A stretch of 64,000 nt of DNA from an uncultured Rikenellaceae bacterium (GTDB taxonomy: Bacteria; Bacteroidota; Bacteroidia; Bacteroidales; Rikenellaceae): assembly GCA_910577285.1 (NCBI GenBank), contig CAJTLO010000005.1:104986-168985 (forward strand), given 5' to 3'. Positions 47,031 through 54,007 of this stretch are shown piece after piece (position 1 is the first letter of the stretch; each line of letters starts with the position of its first letter). The notes under the pieces were generated by a model. That model saw only the letters and a program-made list of their open reading frames with translations, was not told the origin of the DNA and did no database searches. The translations under genes and the position numbers were made by a program.

Positions 47031-47136
47031 CGCATGTCCGGGGCAGGCTGCGGCGGGAAGAATGCTCCATGGCGTGGGTGTCGATAGGGAAACGGGGAGC
47101 GGCTTCGGGCGCCGCTTCCGGAAGGAATCGGAAAAG

Positions 47137-48441
47137 ATGAAAAAAAACGGAACGAAAAAGATCAATGTCGTTACGCTCGGTTGTTCCAAGAACGTGGTGG
47201 ATTCCGAGCACCTCATGGCGCAGTTGGCTGCGGCGGGATACGAGGTGGTGTTCGACTCCAACGGGACGGATGCGCGGACGGTGGTGGTCAATACATGCGG
47301 CTTCATAGGCGACGCGAAAGAGGAGTCGATCAATACCATCCTCGGTTTCGTGCAGGCCAAGGAGGAGGGGGCGATCGACCGCCTCTTCGTGATCGGTTGC
47401 CTGAGCGAACGGTATGCCGAGGAGCTGCGGAGCGAGATCCCCGAAGTGGACGACTATTTCGGTGCACGCGATTTCACCGCCGTGGTGAGAGCGCTGACCG
47501 GCGGCGAGGGGAGTGCTCCCGCCACGGAACGGATGCTGACCACGCCGGCGCATTACGCCTACCTGAAGATCTCGGAGGGGTGTAACTGGCGCTGTGCCTA
47601 CTGCGCCATTCCGCTTATCCGGGGGCCGCACGTGTCGGTGCCCGAGGAGCAGGTGCTCGAAGAGGCCCGACGGCTCGTGGCCCGGGGCGTGAAGGAGCTG
47701 ATCGTAGTGGCCCAGGATACGACCTATTACGGGGTGGACCTGTATGGCGAACGCCGTTTGGCTCCGCTGTTGCGCCGCCTGGCGGCCCTGCCGGGTGTGG
47801 AGTGGGTGCGGCTTCACTACACCTATCCCACCGGTTTTCCGGTAGAGGTGATGGAGGCGATGCGCGAGGAGTCGAAGATATGCCGTTATATCGACATTCC
47901 GCTCCAGCATATCGCCGACCGGCAGCTGTCGGCCATGCGGCGCGGCATTACCAAACAGGGAACGGAGGAGCTCATCGCCCGTCTGCGTCGCGAAGTGCCC
48001 GGGATCGCCATTCGGACGACCCTGCTGGTGGGATTTCCCGGCGAGAGCGAGGCGGATTTCGCGGAACTCATGGAGTTCGTGGAGCGGCAGCGCTTCGAGC
48101 GGCTCGGCGTTTTCCCCTATTCGGCCGAGGAGGGGACCCCGTCGGCGGAGATGGCGGACGACGTACCCGAGGAGGTCAAGCAGGAGCGTGTGGAACGTGT
48201 CATGGAGTTGCAGCGCAACATCTCCCTGGAGGCGAATGCCGCGAAGGTGGGACGGCGCCTCCGGGTGGTGGTCGATCGCCGCGAGGGCGACTACTATGTG
48301 GCCCGTTCGGAGTACGATTCGCCCGAGGTGGATCAGGAGATTCTGCTTCCTGCGGAGGGGGAGCGACTCGTTCCCGGCGAGTTCCGGGAGGTGGTCGTGA
48401 CGGCCTGCGAAGAGTACGATCTCTACGGCCGGCTCGCCTGA
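47137..48441 (+). CDS. rimO: Ribosomal protein uS12 methylthiotransferase RimO
   Basis: Radical-SAM enzyme that methylthiolates Asp88 of ribosomal protein S12. The product has 434 residues. The N-terminal UPF0004 domain binds one cluster (VTLGCSKNVVDSE with its Cys, NTCGFIGDAKEESI, IGCLSERY). The radical-SAM core has CNWRCAYC (Cys149, Cys153, Cys156), then IPLQHIADRQLSAMRRG. A C-terminal TRAM domain occupies about the last 65 residues. The start at 47137 gives the usual distance to the first cluster; upstream in-frame codons from 47062 lack conservation signs. Confidence 0.96.
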   Translation: MKKNGTKKINVVTLGCSKNVVDSEHLMAQLAAAGYEVVFDSNGTDARTVVVNTCGFIGDAKEESINTILGFVQAKEEGAIDRLFVIGCLSERYAEELRSEIPEVDDYFGARDFTAVVRALTGGEGSAPATERMLTTPAHYAYLKISEGCNWRCAYCAIPLIRGPHVSVPEEQVLEEARRLVARGVKELIVVAQDTTYYGVDLYGERRLAPLLRRLAALPGVEWVRLHYTYPTGFPVEVMEAMREESKICRYIDIPLQHIADRQLSAMRRGITKQGTEELIARLRREVPGIAIRTTLLVGFPGESEADFAELMEFVERQRFERLGVFPYSAEEGTPSAEMADDVPEEVKQERVERVMELQRNISLEANAAKVGRRLRVVVDRREGDYYVARSEYDSPEVDQEILLPAEGERLVPGEFREVVVTACEEYDLYGRLA

Positions 48442-48456
48442 GGAGTCGAAAATCAT

Positions 48457-48487
48457 TTTGGAGATTGCGAAGATTTGTTTAACTTTG
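48457..48487 (+). promoter_or_regulatory. Promoter of the coiled-coil/zapA pair
   Basis: TTTG (48457-48460), 19 nt, then TAACTTTG (48480-48487). Both boxes match the Bacteroidetes primary-sigma consensus exactly; this is the best full promoter in the window. Confidence 0.65.
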
Positions 48488-48540
48488 AAGTGCTGTAATT
48501 CGTAACGGCTTTTGCCGGATGATCGCCAAACGTTGTGAAG

Positions 48541-48828
48541 ATGGCCAAAAACGCCGTTATAGAGTCCCTTGCCGACAAGGTAGGGCGCTTGATGGAGGAG
48601 AATGACAGACTCTTCGCTCAGAACAGGGAACTGTCGCTTCGTCGGGAGCGTGTGGCGGAGGAGAACAGGGAACTGAAACGGACCGTCGCCGAACTGGAAC
48701 GGCGCATAGGCATCCTCGAGTTGAGAGGGGGCATTGCGGGCGGCGGGGCGGACAGCAAGCGTGCGCAGGCGCGTATCAATCGGCTTATGCGGGAGATTGA
48801 CCGTTGTCTTGCGCTGATGAACAGGTAG
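48541..48828 (+). CDS. Small coiled-coil protein upstream of zapA
   Basis: A 95-residue, highly charged protein. Residues about 8-60 form a heptad-rich coiled coil (LADKVGRLMEENDRLFAQNR, VAEENRELKRTVAELERRI), then a glycine linker and a short basic helix with CLALMNR. I know no named family. It precedes zapA by 19 bp on one transcript, so a role in divisome assembly, perhaps ZapB-like, is inference from context and coiled-coil character. The start is the ATG at 48541; a GTG two codons earlier is possible. Confidence 0.8.
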   Translation: MAKNAVIESLADKVGRLMEENDRLFAQNRELSLRRERVAEENRELKRTVAELERRIGILELRGGIAGGGADSKRAQARINRLMREIDRCLALMNR

Positions 48829-48847
48829 GAAAAGAGAGCACGTTTTT

Positions 48848-49135
48848 ATGCAGAAGTTCAATATACGATTGAATGTAGCGGGCAAAAGCTACGCCTTCAG
48901 CATAGAACGCGAAAAGGAAGAGATATTCAGGCGAGCGGAGAAAGAGGTCAATCGCCTGACCGCTGTGGTGGAATCGCAATACATGGCGGACCGGGAGGAT
49001 TACCTGGCCGTGGTGGCGTTGCAGTTGGCCGTCAGGGTATTGGAGCTCGAGTCGAGCCGAAGCCTCGGAAAGGAGATAGACCGGCTCGATGAACTCAACC
49101 GCAGGTTGGACGAACATCTCAACAAGCTCCGATAG
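48848..49135 (+). CDS. zapA: Cell division protein ZapA
   Basis: FtsZ-ring-associated protein that bundles FtsZ filaments. The 95 residues show the ZapA head (FNIRLNVAGKSYAFSIEREKEE, RRAEKEVNRLTAVVES), followed by DYLAVVALQLAVRVLELE and a C-terminal coiled coil (LGKEIDRLDELNRRLDEHLNKL). Length is typical of Bacteroidetes. It lies between a coiled-coil gene and a likely 6S RNA followed by rny. Confidence 0.92.
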   Translation: MQKFNIRLNVAGKSYAFSIEREKEEIFRRAEKEVNRLTAVVESQYMADREDYLAVVALQLAVRVLELESSRSLGKEIDRLDELNRRLDEHLNKLR

Positions 49136-49187
49136 GCTCTGTGGCATCGGATTTGCAAAAGTATTTGCAGGTACGACACGACAGGCA

Positions 49188-49381
49188 CCGATATACTCAG
49201 AGGTTCTTTACATAGAGGAATTATCCCGCATGGATTCCATTTAGCTTTGCGAAACTTAACATTTTAAACTACCTGGGGTTTAAACTCGAGTTTTCAAAAA
49301 CAGGCCTTAACCTCTTCGGAGGTGCATTCCCTGCCGCCTGCGGGCGGTACAGTGCCGTTGGACGTTTGCGATTTTTATCGG
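49188..49381 (+). ncRNA. ssrS: Candidate 6S RNA (ssrS-type)
   Basis: A 380-bp gene-free stretch between zapA and rny. CCGATA (49188-49193) can pair with TATCGG (49376-49381), closing a 194-nt element. Inside, AGAGGTT (49199-49205) can pair with AACCTCT (49309-49315), and smaller hairpins include CCGCC-TGCG-GGCGG. Total length and a long closed rod fit 6S RNA, and zapA-ssrS adjacency is well known in other bacteria. The sequence itself was not matched to the family, so this rests on position and approximate pairing. Confidence 0.4.
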
Positions 49382-49514
49382 AGGCCCCATACATGACGAT
49401 ACGGAAGCTTCGTCAAACGAGATTTGGATTCTGTGCGGGTTTTTTTTGTACCCGTATGCCGGGTATACCGAAATTGATAGGATTTTATTACTCAAACTTT
49501 TTAAATATATAACC

Positions 49515-51062
49515 ATGTCAGCAATAGTACTTGCCTGCGTGATCAGTGCGGTAGTCGCCGTAAGCGTCTACATTCTGGTGACGAACGTCATATTCAAGAA
49601 GGGGCTGAAGAAAAAACGCGATGCCATTCTCAAGGAGGCGGAAGCCGAGGGGGAGGTCATCAAGAAAGAGAAGATCCTTCAGGCGAAGGAGAAATTCATT
49701 CAGCTCAAGAGCGATCACGACCGTTCGGTGAACGAACGCAACCAGAAGCTCAACCAGCGTGAACAGGGCATCAAGCAGCAGGAGAACAACCTGGGGCAGC
49801 AGCAACAGGAACTCGACCGCCGGATGCGGGAGAATGACAAGCTCAAGGAACAGATGGAGAGCCACATCGCCGTGCTCGAACGCAAGAAGGAGGAGGCCGA
49901 CCGGATGCTCAAGGAGCAGAACGTGCGCCTGGAACAGATCAGCGGCATGAGCAGCGAGGAGGCCAAGAATATTTTGGTGGAGAACATGCGTTCCGAGGCC
50001 AAAACGGCGGCCATGGCCTATATCAACGAAACCGTTGAAGAGGCGAAGATGAGCGCCAACAAGGAGGCGAAGCGGATCGTGGTGCAGACCATCCAGCGGG
50101 TGGCGACCGAAACCGCGATCGAGAATTCGGTGACGGTGTTCAATATCGAGAGCGACGAGGTGAAGGGACGCATCATCGGGCGTGAGGGGCGCAACATCCG
50201 TGCCCTCGAAGCGGCGACCGGCATCGAGATCATTGTGGACGATACCCCGGAGGCGATCATCCTTTCCGGTTTCGATCCGGTACGGAGGGAGATCGCGCGA
50301 CTGGCCTTGCATCAGCTCGTGACCGACGGTCGTATCCATCCGGCCCGTATCGAAGAGGTCGTAGCCAAGGTGCAGAAACAGATCGAGGAGGAGATCGTGG
50401 AGGTGGGGAAACGGACCACCATCGACCTCGGTATTCATGGGCTGCATCCGGAACTCATTCGCTTGATAGGCAAGATGAAATACCGTTCGTCCTATGGACA
50501 GAACCTGTTGCAGCACTCGCGCGAGACGGCCAACCTGTGCGGTATCATGGCCGCCGAACTCGGCCTCAACCCGAAACTCGCCCGTCGTGCGGGATTGTTG
50601 CACGACATCGGCAAGGTGCCCGATGACGAACCGGAACTGCCGCACGCAATGATCGGTATGAAGCTGGCGGAGAAGTACAAGGAGAAACCGGAAGTATGCA
50701 ACGCCATCGGTTCGCACCACGACGAGATGGAGATGACTTCGCTGATAGCCCCCATCGTACAGGTGTGCGACGCCATTTCGGGTGCCCGTCCCGGAGCCCG
50801 TCGCGAAGTGGTGGAGTCCTACATCAAACGTCTGAAGGAGATGGAGGATATTGCCATGGCTTATCCGGGCGTGATGAAGACCTATGCAATCCAGGCGGGG
50901 CGCGAATTGCGTGTTATCGTGGGGAGCGAAAAGATTTCCGATCAGGAGGCCGATGCGCTGTCGCACGATATAGCCAAAAAGATACAGGACGAGATGACGT
51001 ATCCGGGGCAGGTGAAGATCACCGTGATACGCGAAACCCGGTCGGTAAGTTACGCGAAATAG
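49515..51062 (+). CDS. rny: Ribonuclease Y
   Basis: Membrane-anchored endoribonuclease that starts mRNA decay. The 515 residues have the standard order: N-terminal TM helix (SAIVLACVISAVVAVSVYIL), a long coiled coil (about 30-190, Lys/Glu/Gln-rich), KH domain (about 205-270, GRIIGREGRNIRALEAATGI), and an HD phosphohydrolase domain with the catalytic HDIGK (His363-Asp364) and IGSHHDEME. The C-terminal region ends with TYPGQVKITVIRETR. The start is at 49515, directly before the TM helix; codons upstream from 49446 are unlikely to be translated. Confidence 0.97.
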   Translation: MSAIVLACVISAVVAVSVYILVTNVIFKKGLKKKRDAILKEAEAEGEVIKKEKILQAKEKFIQLKSDHDRSVNERNQKLNQREQGIKQQENNLGQQQQELDRRMRENDKLKEQMESHIAVLERKKEEADRMLKEQNVRLEQISGMSSEEAKNILVENMRSEAKTAAMAYINETVEEAKMSANKEAKRIVVQTIQRVATETAIENSVTVFNIESDEVKGRIIGREGRNIRALEAATGIEIIVDDTPEAIILSGFDPVRREIARLALHQLVTDGRIHPARIEEVVAKVQKQIEEEIVEVGKRTTIDLGIHGLHPELIRLIGKMKYRSSYGQNLLQHSRETANLCGIMAAELGLNPKLARRAGLLHDIGKVPDDEPELPHAMIGMKLAEKYKEKPEVCNAIGSHHDEMEMTSLIAPIVQVCDAISGARPGARREVVESYIKRLKEMEDIAMAYPGVMKTYAIQAGRELRVIVGSEKISDQEADALSHDIAKKIQDEMTYPGQVKITVIRETRSVSYAK

Positions 51063-51111
51063 CTTGTGACGGTCGGTCGGGATGCGGACACCGGCCAGCC
51101 TGTCGGATATG

Positions 51112-51143
51112 CGGGGTGCGGAGAGGATTCTTTCCGCACCCCG
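51112..51143 (+). terminator. rny terminator hairpin
   Basis: CGGGGTGCGGA (51112-51122) pairs with TCCGCACCCCG (51133-51143). It starts 50 nt past the rny stop, with only a weak T tract after it. Confidence 0.6.
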
Positions 51144-51406
51144 TTCGTATGCGGAGTATGCCGGTGCGGGTGCGGTGGGGCTTCGTGCAAAGGAGGTGCT
51201 GGCGGGAAGGGGTCCGCGGAGATTCGATTTTGGTCGAACGCAGGCGGACGTATCTTTCGGCGGGGCGTGTCGCGTGTGTCCGTAGGAACCGGGAATGTGT
51301 GAAGATCGTTTGCGGGGCGCGGATTCCGACAGTTTGCTTGCATCGCATGTGCGCCGGCGGGCCGGGCTGTTGTCCGGGGGGGGATGGCGAACGAATAGTT
51401 TTTCCT
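51144..51406. other. Gene-free lead-in to the 89-bp repeat array
   Basis: GC-rich, without a recognisable gene or promoter. It ends where the first degenerate repeat unit begins. Confidence 0.35.
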
Positions 51407-51861
51407 AATAGTTGCTTCTCCCGACTCGCTTCGCGACCGTGCGCCGTCCCTTCGGGGCGACGGGCGTTTTCGATTTTCAGCGAATGTGATTTGGGTATAT
51501 TTGCTTCTCCCCGACTCGCTCTGCGACCGTGCGCCGTCCCTTCGGGACGACGGGCACTTTCGATTTTCAGCGAATATGATTTGGGTATATTTGCTTCCCC
51601 CGACTCGCTTCGCGACCGTGCGCCGTCCCTTCGGGGCGACGCGGTGTTTTTGATTTTCAGCGAATGTGATTTGGGTATATTTGCTTCTCCCGACTCGCTC
51701 CGCGACCGTCGCCGTCCCTTCGGGGCGACGCGGTGTTTTTGATTTTCAGCGAATGTGATTTGGGTATATTTGCTTCTCCCGACTCGCTCCGCGACCGTGC
51801 GCCGTCCCTTCGGGGCGACGGGCACTTTCGATTTCCAGCGAATATAATTTTATTATATTTG
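51407..51861 (+). repeat. 89-90 bp tandem promoter-bearing repeat, five units
   Basis: Each unit begins with the -7 element TATATTTG and reads through CGACTCGCT(C/T)CGCGACCG, GCCGTCCCTTCGGGGCGACG, CACTTTCGATTTTCAGCGAA. TATATTTG lies at 51496, 51586, 51676, 51765 and 51854 (spacing 90, 90, 89, 89); a degenerate TAATAGTTG precedes the first unit. CGTCCC and GGG(G/A)CG flank a TTC turn and can pair. Open frames across this region are a product of the repeat. Confidence 0.85.
51854..51861 (+). promoter_or_regulatory. -7 element of the last repeat unit, before the anti-repeat
   Basis: TATATTTG is an exact match. A transcript from it would start near 51868, a few bases before the anti-repeat segment at 51871. 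Confidence 0.4.
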
Positions 51862-51867
51862 TATGGG

Positions 51868-51938
51868 ATGCATTACTACATCGAACCGACTTCCCCGGTG
51901 CATGCCGCCTCGTTTTTTACCATGCCTTCAGGCTGGTA
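51868..51938 (+). ncRNA. tracrRNA-like segment (anti-repeat)
   Basis: The reverse complement of TTACTACATCGAACCG (51873-51888) matches 14 of 16 bases in the CRISPR-like repeat just downstream (CGGTTTGATGTAGAAA). It stands at the 5' end of a transcript predicted from the promoter at 51854 and is followed by a T6 tract (51913-51918) and a small hairpin (ACCATGCC/GGCTGGT). Shorter than usual tracrRNAs and possibly decayed. Confidence 0.35.
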
Positions 51939-51971
51939 AGTGACCGAAAATCAAAGTGTCCGGCGCCTGTA

Positions 51972-52075
51972 GTTGCGGTTTGATGTAGAAAGGGGATACT
52001 TGTACAACACAGCAGAATTGTGAAACTGGTAAACAAGAGTTGTGGTTTGATGTAGAAGGGAGATGCGGGCAGTTG
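51972..52075 (+). CRISPR. Relict two-repeat CRISPR array
   Basis: Repeat 1 is at 51972-52008 (37 nt) and repeat 2 at 52039-52075, separated by a 30-nt spacer (52009-52038). The first 19 bases agree except one (GTTG(C/T)GGTTTGATGTAGAA). Repeat 1 begins GTTG and ends CAAC, as is usual for type II repeats of 36-37 nt; repeat 2 is degenerate at its 3' half, as in a leader-distal terminal repeat. No cas gene is in the window. The type II assignment is inferred from repeat form and the nearby anti-repeat. Confidence 0.5.
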
Positions 52076-52211
52076 CGAAGGCTGTAGATGTTGGGTAAAC
52101 GGAATGAGGGCATTCGGCGGAAAGAGGGCCTATGACTACGGGTATATCCGTAAATATGCTCCGTTATGTCATTTTGTCGCCCCGAATGGCTATCGGATGT
52201 TGCGAGCTATG
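52076..52211. other. Short gene-free segment after the CRISPR-like repeats
   Basis: Contains ACGG-GTATA-CCGT and CGGAATG-AGGG-CATTCGG, both small inverted repeats. No further CRISPR repeat was found. Confidence 0.3.
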
Positions 52212-52296
52212 AAATATATTCGCTGAGGCACGAAAGCGCTAATCGGCCCGAAGGAACGGTGCACGGTCGCGAAGCGATTCGGCTGAAGCAAATATT
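52212..52296 (-). repeat. Single 89-bp family repeat, minus orientation
   Basis: Shares CGAAAGCGC, CCGAAGGAACGGTGCACGG, TCGCGAAGCGATTCGG and GAAGCAAATATT with the two tandem arrays. Its -7-like elements are AATATTTG and TATATTTC on the minus strand, so its promoter is weaker. Confidence 0.7.
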
Positions 52297-52403
52297 GCCA
52301 ATAAATAGATTGCTTGTAAAAACGGGACGGAGAAAATGCCGCGCCCTTTTGGATCGAGGCGATACGGCGAATAGGAAATCGGGGAGCCGATAGAGTTGCA
52401 TTG

Positions 52404-52438
52404 CGGCACGGGAGGAATATTGCATTCCTCCCGTGCCG
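52404..52438. terminator. Hairpin beyond rnhA
   Basis: A 15-bp perfect stem, CGGCACGGGAGGAAT (52404-52418) with 52424-52438, 5-nt loop. It lies 123 nt past the rnhA stop on the minus strand, without a T tract. Confidence 0.55.
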
Positions 52439-52560
52439 TAAAACGTATCGTTGGAGCGGAGCGGTGTTTGTCGGATTTCGGGAGTTTTGCCCGTGTATCT
52501 TGCCGGCGAGCAGTGCGGGGAAGCATGTTGCCGATTGATGGCTGCGGAGCGTTCCGGCTG

Positions 52561-53031
52561 CTATCTCTCTTCTTGTCCGGTATAGCCCGTGTCCTCTCCC
52601 AGGTTGCCGCTGTTGGCCGCTGCTACGGCAAGCCGGTCGCAGCGTTCGTTCTCCGGGTTGCCGTTGTGGCCTTTCACCCACACGAACCGTACGTCGTGTT
52701 TGCGGTATACCTGCAGGAATCGCCGCCAGAGGTCGGGGTTTTTCTTCTCGTGAAAATTCTTCTTCTCCCAGCCGAACACCCACCCTTTGGTGACGGCGTC
52801 GACCACGTAGCGCGAATCGGAGAATACGGTCACGTCGCACCCCTCGAACTTGAGGGTTTCCAATCCCCGGATGACGGCCAGAAGCTCCATGCGGTTGTTC
52901 GTCGTGAGCCGAAACCCTTCGCTGAGCTCTTTCCTGTAAGGCGGAGAGAGCATCACCACGCCGTATCCCCCTTTGCCGGGATTGCCTTGTGCCGCCCCGT
53001 CGGTGTAGATGGTTATCTTGTTGTTCGCCAT
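52561..53031 (-). CDS. rnhA: Ribonuclease HI
   Basis: Degrades the RNA strand of RNA-DNA hybrids. The 156-residue protein has the full catalytic set: Asp11 in YTDGAAQGNPG, Glu49 in NNRMELLAVI, Asp72 in FSDSRYVVD, His122 in VKGHNGNPENE and Asp132 in RCDRLA. The start is the ATG at 53029-53031, setting the first catalytic Asp at position 11; upstream in-frame sequence passes through the promoter and a tetranucleotide repeat and is not coding. Transcribed alone. Confidence 0.96.
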   Translation of the reverse strand: MANNKITIYTDGAAQGNPGKGGYGVVMLSPPYRKELSEGFRLTTNNRMELLAVIRGLETLKFEGCDVTVFSDSRYVVDAVTKGWVFGWEKKNFHEKKNPDLWRRFLQVYRKHDVRFVWVKGHNGNPENERCDRLAVAAANSGNLGEDTGYTGQEER

Positions 53032-53065
53032 GTCTGTCGTCGGTCCGCCTGTTGCGGTCGTCCGG

Positions 53066-53073
53066 CAAAGATA
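53066..53073 (-). promoter_or_regulatory. rnhA -7 element
   Basis: TATCTTTG on the minus strand is an exact match, 35 nt before the rnhA ATG, with a T-rich stretch upstream. Confidence 0.5.
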
Positions 53074-53180
53074 CGATAAAAAAATGCCGCTGCCGTGCGT
53101 GGCCCGTTCCATGCTCGCAAAAAGAGGGAGAGAGGGTGCAAGAGACGAAAGTTCCTGAAGGGGAGCTCCCGAGAGCCCGG

Positions 53181-53233
53181 TCCTTCCTTCCTTCATTCAT
53201 TCATTCCTTCCTTCATTCATTCATTCATTCCTC
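53181..53233. repeat. Tetranucleotide microsatellite
   Basis: Runs of CTTC and CATT/ATTC tetramers in two phases: CTTCCTTCCTTC, then CATTCATTCATT, then CTTCCTTC, then CATTCATTCATTCATTC. It lies in the 386-bp gap between the rnhA start and the regulator gene at 53419, about 110 bp upstream of the rnhA -7 element. Confidence 0.85.
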
Positions 53234-53309
53234 CGGAGGCGGGAGGAGCGGCCCGAGGCAGGGGGCTCCTTATCCCGGTGCAGGGTGCAGGATATTCGGA
53301 AACAAAAAG

Positions 53310-53337
53310 CGAGGCTGTCCTCTGTAGGACAGCCTCG
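53310..53337 (-). terminator. Terminator of the TraR/DksA gene
   Basis: A 12-bp stem (CGAGGCTGTCCT, 53310-53321, with 53326-53337) around CTGT. On the minus strand it continues GCTTTTTG. It is 82 nt past the gene's stop. Confidence 0.8.
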
Positions 53338-53418
53338 GATGAATCGTTTTGTGTGGCGTGCGGACCGGAATGTCGGGCGACGTTCCCGCCCGGTGTGCGC
53401 CCGATCTCCCGCAAGAGA

Positions 53419-53805
53419 CTATTTGTTGTGACCCTCTTTCGCTTCGATGCTGAGCGTCGCGTGCGGCACGATCTTCAGTCGTTCCTTCGGAATCAGCTTG
53501 CCCGTTTCGCGGCATATTCCGTAGGTTTTGTTCTCGATACGCACGAGAGCTGCTTCGAGGTGTTGGATGAATTTGAGCTGACGCTGGGCGAGTCTGCCCG
53601 ACTCCTCTTTCGACAGGGTGGCGGCACCCTCCTCCAGAACCTTGAAGGTAGGCGACGTATCCTCCGTGTCGTTGCTCATCGTATGCGTGATGGAGGAGCG
53701 TAAAAGCTCGTAGTCGGCTTTCGCTTTTTCGAGTTTATCCAGTATGATGGCTTTGAATTCGGCAAGTTCTTCGTCCGAGTATCGGGTTTTTTCGACTTCT
53801 GACAT
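53419..53805 (-). CDS. TraR/DksA-type regulator with degenerate zinc finger
   Basis: A 128-residue relative of DksA/TraR, proteins that bind the RNA polymerase secondary channel. Layout: N-terminal helical hairpin (YSDEELAEFKAIILDKLEKAK), a coiled coil (LSKEESGRLAQRQLKFIQHLEAAL), then the finger region ENKTYGICRETGKLIPKERLKIVPHATLS. Only the first of the four zinc cysteines is clearly present (GICRETG) and the second pair is replaced (VPHAT), so zinc binding is doubtful. It lies 202 bp downstream of ileS on the same strand, with a GC-rich hairpin between; in related genomes lspA often follows, but here a terminator does. Confidence 0.88.
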   Translation of the reverse strand: MSEVEKTRYSDEELAEFKAIILDKLEKAKADYELLRSSITHTMSNDTEDTSPTFKVLEEGAATLSKEESGRLAQRQLKFIQHLEAALVRIENKTYGICRETGKLIPKERLKIVPHATLSIEAKEGHNK

Positions 53806-53972
53806 ATCCGTATCTTATTTTGGTTATTTTGTTCGATTATAAAGATAACTTATTCCGGGCATAAATGCAAACCGGTGTGCAATATTCTTGCCGATCTTCC
53901 CTTCCTGCCGATTTTCAACTCTTTTACGATCCCCTTGCTCCCGTCGCCGCACCCCTTCCCGGGGCGGGCCGG

Positions 53973-54002
53973 CCGGGGCTCTCCGAAGCCGGAGAGCCCC
54001 GG
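53973..54002 (-). terminator. Hairpin between ileS and the TraR/DksA gene
   Basis: A 12-bp perfect stem (CCGGGGCTCTCC, 53973-53984, with 53991-54002) around 6 nt, starting 6 nt past the ileS stop. No T tract, so read-through to the next gene is possible. Confidence 0.55.
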
Positions 54003-54007
54003 TTCCG

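Noticed and set aside
49136..49514. tmRNA or RNase P RNA in the zapA-rny gap
   Set aside because: No alanine-tag reading frame, tRNA-like end or RNase P core motifs could be found; a 6S-type RNA fits the position better.
51019..51825. A 268-codon minus-strand open frame over the tandem repeats
   Set aside because: It merely translates the 89-90 bp repeat in one frame; unit length 90 keeps it open. There is no start context or domain, and the units are not all multiples of three.
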